Positions 5,650-8,631 of a stretch of 8,631 nt of DNA are shown in pieces (within the stretch, counting starts at the first letter, position 1; every line of letters starts with the position of its first letter). Under the pieces are notes generated by a model. It ran no database searches. It saw only the letters and a list, made by a program, of their open reading frames with translations, and was not told where the DNA came from. A program made the position numbers and the translations under genes. Origin of the DNA: Deltaproteobacteria bacterium (GTDB taxonomy: Bacteria > Desulfobacterota > Desulfarculia > Adiutricales > Adiutricaceae); NCBI GenBank assembly GCA_031269135.1, contig JAISZP010000315.1:1-8631 (forward strand), in the 5' to 3' direction.

Positions 5650-5674
5650 AGTCCTTTCGATATTTTAGAGGACT
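5650..5674 (+). promoter_or_regulatory. Intercistronic inverted repeat before nfnB
   Basis: AGTCCT (5650-5655) and AGGACT (5669-5674) are perfect inverted repeats with a 13-base loop, followed by an A run. A further short stem, TTAGCC/GGCTGA (about 5695-5712), abuts the weak GAGAG ribosome binding site of nfnB (5711-5715). Folding could therefore modulate translation of the large subunit. Confidence 0.3.
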
Positions 5675-5724
5675 AAAAAAATCACTTTCTTATTTTAGCC
5701 AATTTCGGCTGAGAGAAATATATA

Positions 5725-7143
5725 ATGGAAGCACAAGAAACAACCTCAAAGAAACCCCAAAAACCTAGAGTCGACATGCCTTGCCAGCCGGCTAAAGAGC
5801 GAATTCGCAACTTTAATGAAGTGGCCGTGGGTTATACCCATGAAATGGCTCTTGAAGAAGCCTCGCGCTGCCTGCAGTGCAAGAAATCCACTTGCGTGAA
5901 AGGTTGCCCGGTGGAAGTCCCCATAAAGGATTTCATCGCCGCCGTCGCCAATGACGAGCTCGCCAAAGCCTACACCATCATAAAGAGCACCAACGCGCTT
6001 CCCGCCATTTGCGGTCGGGTCTGCCCTCAAGAAGACCAGTGCGAGGGCGTATGCATATTGAAACGCAAAGGCCAGCCCGTAGCCATCGGTAGGTTGGAGC
6101 GTTACGTGGCCGACTATTTTCTCGCTCATGAAGATCAGACTCCGCCTCTACCTCCAATTCCCTCCAAAGCCGTAAAAAATAAGGTCGCCTGCATAGGCTC
6201 CGGACCTTCGTCGCTCACGGTTGCGGGAGATTTGGCCATGAACGGCATCGCCGTCACGGTTTTTGAGGCTCTCCATCAGCCTGGCGGCGTTTTGGTGTAC
6301 GGAATTCCTGAATTCAGGCTGCCTAAAGGGTTGGTCGTCGAAAGAGAGATTAACGCCCTCAAAGCCTTAGGCGTCGAATTCGTCACCAACTTCGTAGGCG
6401 GAAGGACCATTACCGTCGATGAGCTTTTTAGCCAAGGCTATAAAGCCGTCTTCATAGGAGTGGGCGCCGGCCTGCCTATTTTCTTGGGCGTTGAAGGAGA
6501 AAACCTTATCGGAGTGTTCTCGGCCAACGAATATCTGACCAGAGCCAACCTCGGCAAAGCCTATGATTTCCCGAACTACGACACACCCACTTATCCCGGC
6601 CGCAAGGTGACGGTATATGGAGGCGGAAACGTCGCGATGGATGCGGCCAGAACCGCCCTGCGACTGGGCGCCGAGAGCGTCCACATCGTCTATCGCCGCA
6701 CCAAAGACGAGATCCCCTGCCGTCATGAAGAACTCGAACACGCCGAGGAAGAAGGGGTCATCTTGGCCACTCTCAACTCCCCCCTTAGCTTCCATGGCGA
6801 CGCCGACGGAAAGCTGACTTCCGTAAAACTTCAGCGTATGCGTTTGAGCGACCCTGACGCCTCCGGACGCAAGAGCCCGGTTCCCATCCCAGGCGATATT
6901 TGGACCATGGAAACGGATCTGGCGGTCATAGCCATCGGCACCAGACCAAACCCGGTGCTTCTGCAGGCCACCAAATCTCTTAAACTTAATAAGCGCGGCT
7001 ATATCGAGGCCAACGAAAACGGAGAAACTTCCATACCGAACGTCTTCTCCGGCGGAGACATCGTGACGGGTTCGGCTACCGTCATCTTGGCGATGGGCGC
7101 CGGACGCACCGCCGCTAAAGAGATTATCCGTCGTTTCGCTTAA
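5725..7143 (+). CDS. nfnB: NfnB/SudA-like large subunit, glutamate-synthase-small-chain-type FAD/iron-sulfur oxidoreductase
   Basis: The 472-residue product is related to the small chain of glutamate synthase (GltD) and to NfnB/SudA. An N-terminal ferredoxin-like helical domain has two Cys groups, C49, C52, C57, C61 (CLQCKKSTCVKGCP) and C96, C100, C106, C110 (CGRVCPQEDQCEGVC), for two [4Fe-4S] clusters. An FAD Rossmann fold follows with IGSGPSS (157-163). A second dinucleotide fold has YGGGNVAMD (298-306) and IVYRRTKDEIP, whose Arg pair usually signals NADPH. The C-terminal SGGDIVTGSATVILAMGAGR closes the FAD domain. Directly after the NfnA-like gene it is best read as the ferredoxin and NADPH subunit of the same complex, not as glutamate synthase, since no large GltB chain is present. 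Database names such as NADPH-dependent glutamate synthase are likely for it. The ATG has only a weak GAGAG nine bases upstream. Length is normal and no residue is obviously missing. Confidence 0.88.
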   Translation: MEAQETTSKKPQKPRVDMPCQPAKERIRNFNEVAVGYTHEMALEEASRCLQCKKSTCVKGCPVEVPIKDFIAAVANDELAKAYTIIKSTNALPAICGRVCPQEDQCEGVCILKRKGQPVAIGRLERYVADYFLAHEDQTPPLPPIPSKAVKNKVACIGSGPSSLTVAGDLAMNGIAVTVFEALHQPGGVLVYGIPEFRLPKGLVVEREINALKALGVEFVTNFVGGRTITVDELFSQGYKAVFIGVGAGLPIFLGVEGENLIGVFSANEYLTRANLGKAYDFPNYDTPTYPGRKVTVYGGGNVAMDAARTALRLGAESVHIVYRRTKDEIPCRHEELEHAEEEGVILATLNSPLSFHGDADGKLTSVKLQRMRLSDPDASGRKSPVPIPGDIWTMETDLAVIAIGTRPNPVLLQATKSLKLNKRGYIEANENGETSIPNVFSGGDIVTGSATVILAMGAGRTAAKEIIRRFA

Positions 7144-7163
7144 AGCGAAGAAAGCCGAACCAA

Positions 7164-7203
7164 AAAACTAGTTTTAGGTTAGGAAAACTAGTTTTAGCGT
7201 AGG
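7164..7203. repeat. Two tandem 20-bp repeats, each with a 12-bp palindrome
   Basis: Two consecutive 20-bp copies differ at two positions (GT against CG at repeat positions 15-16). Each begins with the perfect palindrome AAAACTAGTTTT (7164-7175 and 7184-7195). The palindromes are therefore 20 bp apart, about two helical turns. They lie 20 bases after the nfnB stop and before the convergent terminator. They could bind a dimeric protein, act as a weak backup terminator, or be a recent duplication. Confidence 0.7.
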
Positions 7204-7217
7204 CCGCATCTTAAAGA

Positions 7218-7261
7218 AAAGGCTTCATCACTCATCCCTGGGGGCGAGCGATGAAGCCTTT
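7218..7261 (-). terminator. Terminator of rsmI, possibly bidirectional with nfnAB
   Basis: AAAGGCTTCATC (7218-7229) and GATGAAGCCTTT (7250-7261) form a perfect 12-bp stem around a 20-base loop in which CTC/GAG can also pair. On the minus strand the stem is followed by TTTTCTTTAA (part of it shared with the stem end), 27 bases after the rsmI stop. On the plus strand the T run is short (TTT then CGCG), so termination of nfnAB is probably weaker but possible. Confidence 0.82.
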
Positions 7262-7288
7262 CGCGTCGAACTTTCATAAAGGGAGCGA

Positions 7289-8599
7289 TTATCGGCTATC
7301 GGGCTCTCTTCGGATGGATATGATCAAGTCATACATCTCTTTTTTGGTTCGCCCGGATTTCTCGGCTAATAAGGCAGCCAATTCTTTGGTGGGTCTGGCG
7401 GAGGCGGCGACGATTTTTTTTAAGTTCGTCGAATCTTTTGCGTCTGTCGAATCTTTTATGTTTGCCGGGTCTTTCATGTCTGCGGAATCATTTACGTCTT
7501 TGAAGCAAGGCAAGCCGTCCAAATCAGCTAAATCTTCCAAATCGATCAAATCGATTAAATCTTTCAAATCTTTCAAATCAGTTAAATCTTTCAACTCGGT
7601 TAAACCTTCGAAATAAACGTGTTTAGGTTCTCTTCGATCGGAAGTTTCATTTATAGACTCATTTACGCTGGGACCTATCACCAAAGTGACCTCTCCGCGG
7701 CGGGGATTGGCGGTCAGTTCGGCGAGCAATTCATCTAACGTGAGATAGAGATACTCCTCATGGAGTTTAGTCATCTCCCTGGCCATCAGAGCTTGGCGAG
7801 GACCTAGAATTTCGGCCATATCGCTTACCGATCGAACCAGTCTATGGGGACTTTCAAAAAAAACCAAAACCTGGTTTAGATCCTTTAAAGCCGAAAGGCG
7901 AAGACGTCTCTGCGAGGCCTTAGAGGGCAGGAATCCGCCGAAGGTGAATGATGATATGGGAAAGCCGCAAGCCATCAAAGCGGTTATGACGGCTGAGGGA
8001 CCGGGGATGGGAAAGATGTCGAAACCTTCTTTTCTCGCCTCGCGGACCAATTTAGCCCCTGGGTCGGCGATCGCCGGAGAACCTGCGTCGGATATCAGCG
8101 CCACCACTTGTTTATCTCTTAGGCGAGACAGTATCTTCGGCCAAATCAGATTGTGGTTTTGCTCTCGGTAGCTGACTAAGGTTTTTTTTAAATTGAGGTG
8201 GTTCAGAAGCTTGAGGGTGCGGCGGGTATCTTCGGCGGCGATTAGATCGGCGGCGGAAAGTATCCGGCAGGCGCGGAGGCTTAAGTCGCCGAGGTTTCCC
8301 AAGGGGCTGGGCAACAAATAAAGTCCGGGCGCCAAAGGCGCTTCAGTTCGACCGGTTTGACTGGCTTGGTCAGCTTGGCCGCCTAGACTAGTTTGACTGG
8401 TTTGGTCAGCATGACTGGCTTGACTGGCTTGGCTATCTTGCAGTTGGTTGTTTCGATCCGCAAGATCTTGGACCGCATCGGCTTTTGGGGTGAGTATTTG
8501 CGTTTTATGCTTGGAAACACCTTTGGCGTCGGCGGTTTTGCTCCTTGGCTTGTTGCGTTTCGGCCTGCCCGAGGGGCCTTCTTTCATATCTTTGGTCAT
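7289..8599 (-). CDS. rsmI: 16S rRNA (cytidine-1402 2'-O) methyltransferase RsmI with repeat-rich extensions
   Basis: The 436-residue protein has a complete RsmI core that methylates the 2'-OH of C1402 in the 16S rRNA decoding centre using SAM. Core landmarks are GLYLLPSPLGNLGDLSLRA (92-110), AAEDTRRT (121-128), LISDAGSPAIADPG (168-181), FPIPGPSAVITAL (196-208), FTFGGFLPSK (218-227) and FFESPHR (247-253). The usual small C-terminal domain is recognisable at about 398-432 (AASARPTKELAALLAEKSG...MYDLIISI). Typical members such as E. coli RsmI are under 300 residues. This one has about 88 extra N-terminal residues, polar and rich in Q, S and A (SQASQASHADQ), and an insertion of about 85 residues (311-396) of LKD triplets and KDSTD hexapeptides between the two domains. 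The ATG at 8599 has no clear ribosome binding site and sits ten bases after a hairpin; ATG 8587 is an alternative. The gene converges on nfnAB. Confidence 0.93.
   Translation of the reverse strand: MTKDMKEGPSGRPKRNKPRSKTADAKGVSKHKTQILTPKADAVQDLADRNNQLQDSQASQASHADQTSQTSLGGQADQASQTGRTEAPLAPGLYLLPSPLGNLGDLSLRACRILSAADLIAAEDTRRTLKLLNHLNLKKTLVSYREQNHNLIWPKILSRLRDKQVVALISDAGSPAIADPGAKLVREARKEGFDIFPIPGPSAVITALMACGFPISSFTFGGFLPSKASQRRLRLSALKDLNQVLVFFESPHRLVRSVSDMAEILGPRQALMAREMTKLHEEYLYLTLDELLAELTANPRRGEVTLVIGPSVNESINETSDRREPKHVYFEGLTELKDLTDLKDLKDLIDLIDLEDLADLDGLPCFKDVNDSADMKDPANIKDSTDAKDSTNLKKIVAASARPTKELAALLAEKSGRTKKEMYDLIISIRREPDSR
7428..7499 (-). repeat. 18-bp coding minisatellite in rsmI, 4 units
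   Basis: Units begin at 7428, 7446, 7464 and 7482 on the plus strand: GTCGAATCTTTTGCGTCT, GTCGAATCTTTTATGTTT, GCCGGGTCTTTCATGTCT and GCGGAATCATTTACGTCT. They encode hexapeptides such as MKDPAN, IKDSTD and AKDSTN at about residues 371-394 of RsmI. The reading frame is preserved. Confidence 0.8.
7521..7610 (-). repeat. 9-bp coding minisatellite in rsmI, 10 units
   Basis: Ten consecutive 9-bp units start with AAATC or a one- to two-base variant (AAATCAGCT at 7521 to AAACCTTCG at 7602). On the minus strand they encode a three-residue L-x-D repeat at about RsmI residues 334-362, with Leu at every third position and a strong acidic bias. Units differ mainly in the last four bases. Confidence 0.82.
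8350..8439 (-). repeat. 9-bp coding minisatellite in the rsmI N-terminal extension, 10 units
   Basis: Ten 9-bp units related to GACTGGCTT run from 8350 to 8439. There is a higher-order echo of about 36 bp (GACTGGCTT-GGTCAGCTT at 8359, GACTGGTTT-GGTCAGCAT at 8395). They encode the QAS/QTS-type triplets at about residues 54-83. Expansion or loss in 9-bp steps would keep the frame. Confidence 0.78.
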
Positions 8600-8600
8600 G

Positions 8601-8629
8601 CTAAAATAAGGTCGGGGTTTGTCCCGACC
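8601..8629 (-). terminator. Terminator-like hairpin directly upstream of rsmI
   Basis: GGTCGGG (8610-8616) and CCCGACC (8623-8629) form a perfect 7-bp G/C-rich stem with a six-base loop. On the minus strand it is followed by TTATTTTA, the usual look of an intrinsic terminator for a gene beyond the right edge. It ends only ten bases before the rsmI ATG, so it could instead be a 5'-leader structure. Confidence 0.5.
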
Positions 8630-8631
8630 CC

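Noticed and set aside
5721..5726. TATAAT overlapping the nfnB start codon as an internal promoter
   Set aside because: Transcription would begin inside the coding sequence, and no -35 box at good spacing was identified.
5725..7143. Annotation as genuine glutamate synthase small chain
   Set aside because: The fold is shared, but pairing with an NfnA/SudB-like gene and the absence of a GltB large chain favour the NfnAB/SudAB role.
7251..7616. 121-codon plus-strand open frame with KSFKSVKS repeats
   Set aside because: Antisense shadow of the rsmI repeat tracts. It begins within the terminator stem.

Overview
The window looks like chromosome of a Gram-negative, probably strictly anaerobic bacterium. 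LptE, an outer-membrane LPS-assembly lipoprotein, indicates an LPS-bearing envelope. An NfnAB/SudAB-type flavin and iron-sulfur oxidoreductase and a radical SAM enzyme fit anaerobic life. The rib-nusB-lptE context recalls Desulfobacterota (former Deltaproteobacteria), but that placement is inference; no rRNA or other strict marker is present.

Layout. (1) Positions 1-3761, minus strand: a tight five-gene run, in transcription order ribBA, ribH, nusB, lptE and an AmrS-like radical SAM gene whose last residues are cut by the left edge. Junctions range from a 14-base gap to 11-base overlaps, so this is almost certainly one operon. It combines riboflavin precursor synthesis, rRNA antitermination, LPS export and an uncharacterised radical SAM activity. 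(2) Positions 3762-4770: about 1 kb without a convincing gene. It holds nested inverted repeats upstream of ribBA, a degenerate 13-bp tandem array, an 18-bp tandem pair, several palindromes, and a strong sigma70-type promoter followed by a structured leader with a terminator-like hairpin. (3) Positions 4771-7143, plus strand: a two-gene unit for the small and large subunits of an NfnAB/SudAB-like NAD(P)H:ferredoxin oxidoreductase, separated by 114 bases that contain further hairpins. (4) Positions 7144-7288: a tandem 20-bp palindromic repeat and a long convergent terminator. (5) Positions 7289-8599, minus strand: rsmI, the 16S rRNA C1402 2'-O-methyltransferase, enlarged by three in-frame minisatellite-like tracts. 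A terminator-like hairpin lies just upstream of its start, at the right edge.

Functional links: RibBA and RibH supply riboflavin precursors for FMN and FAD, and the Nfn-like pair is a FAD enzyme, but the two units are divergent and no shared regulatory site was identified. NusB and RsmI both serve ribosome production. The least explained material is the divergent intergenic region (the nfn leader and the rib leader) and the repeat-expanded RsmI. No mobile element, CRISPR array, tRNA or rRNA was seen.
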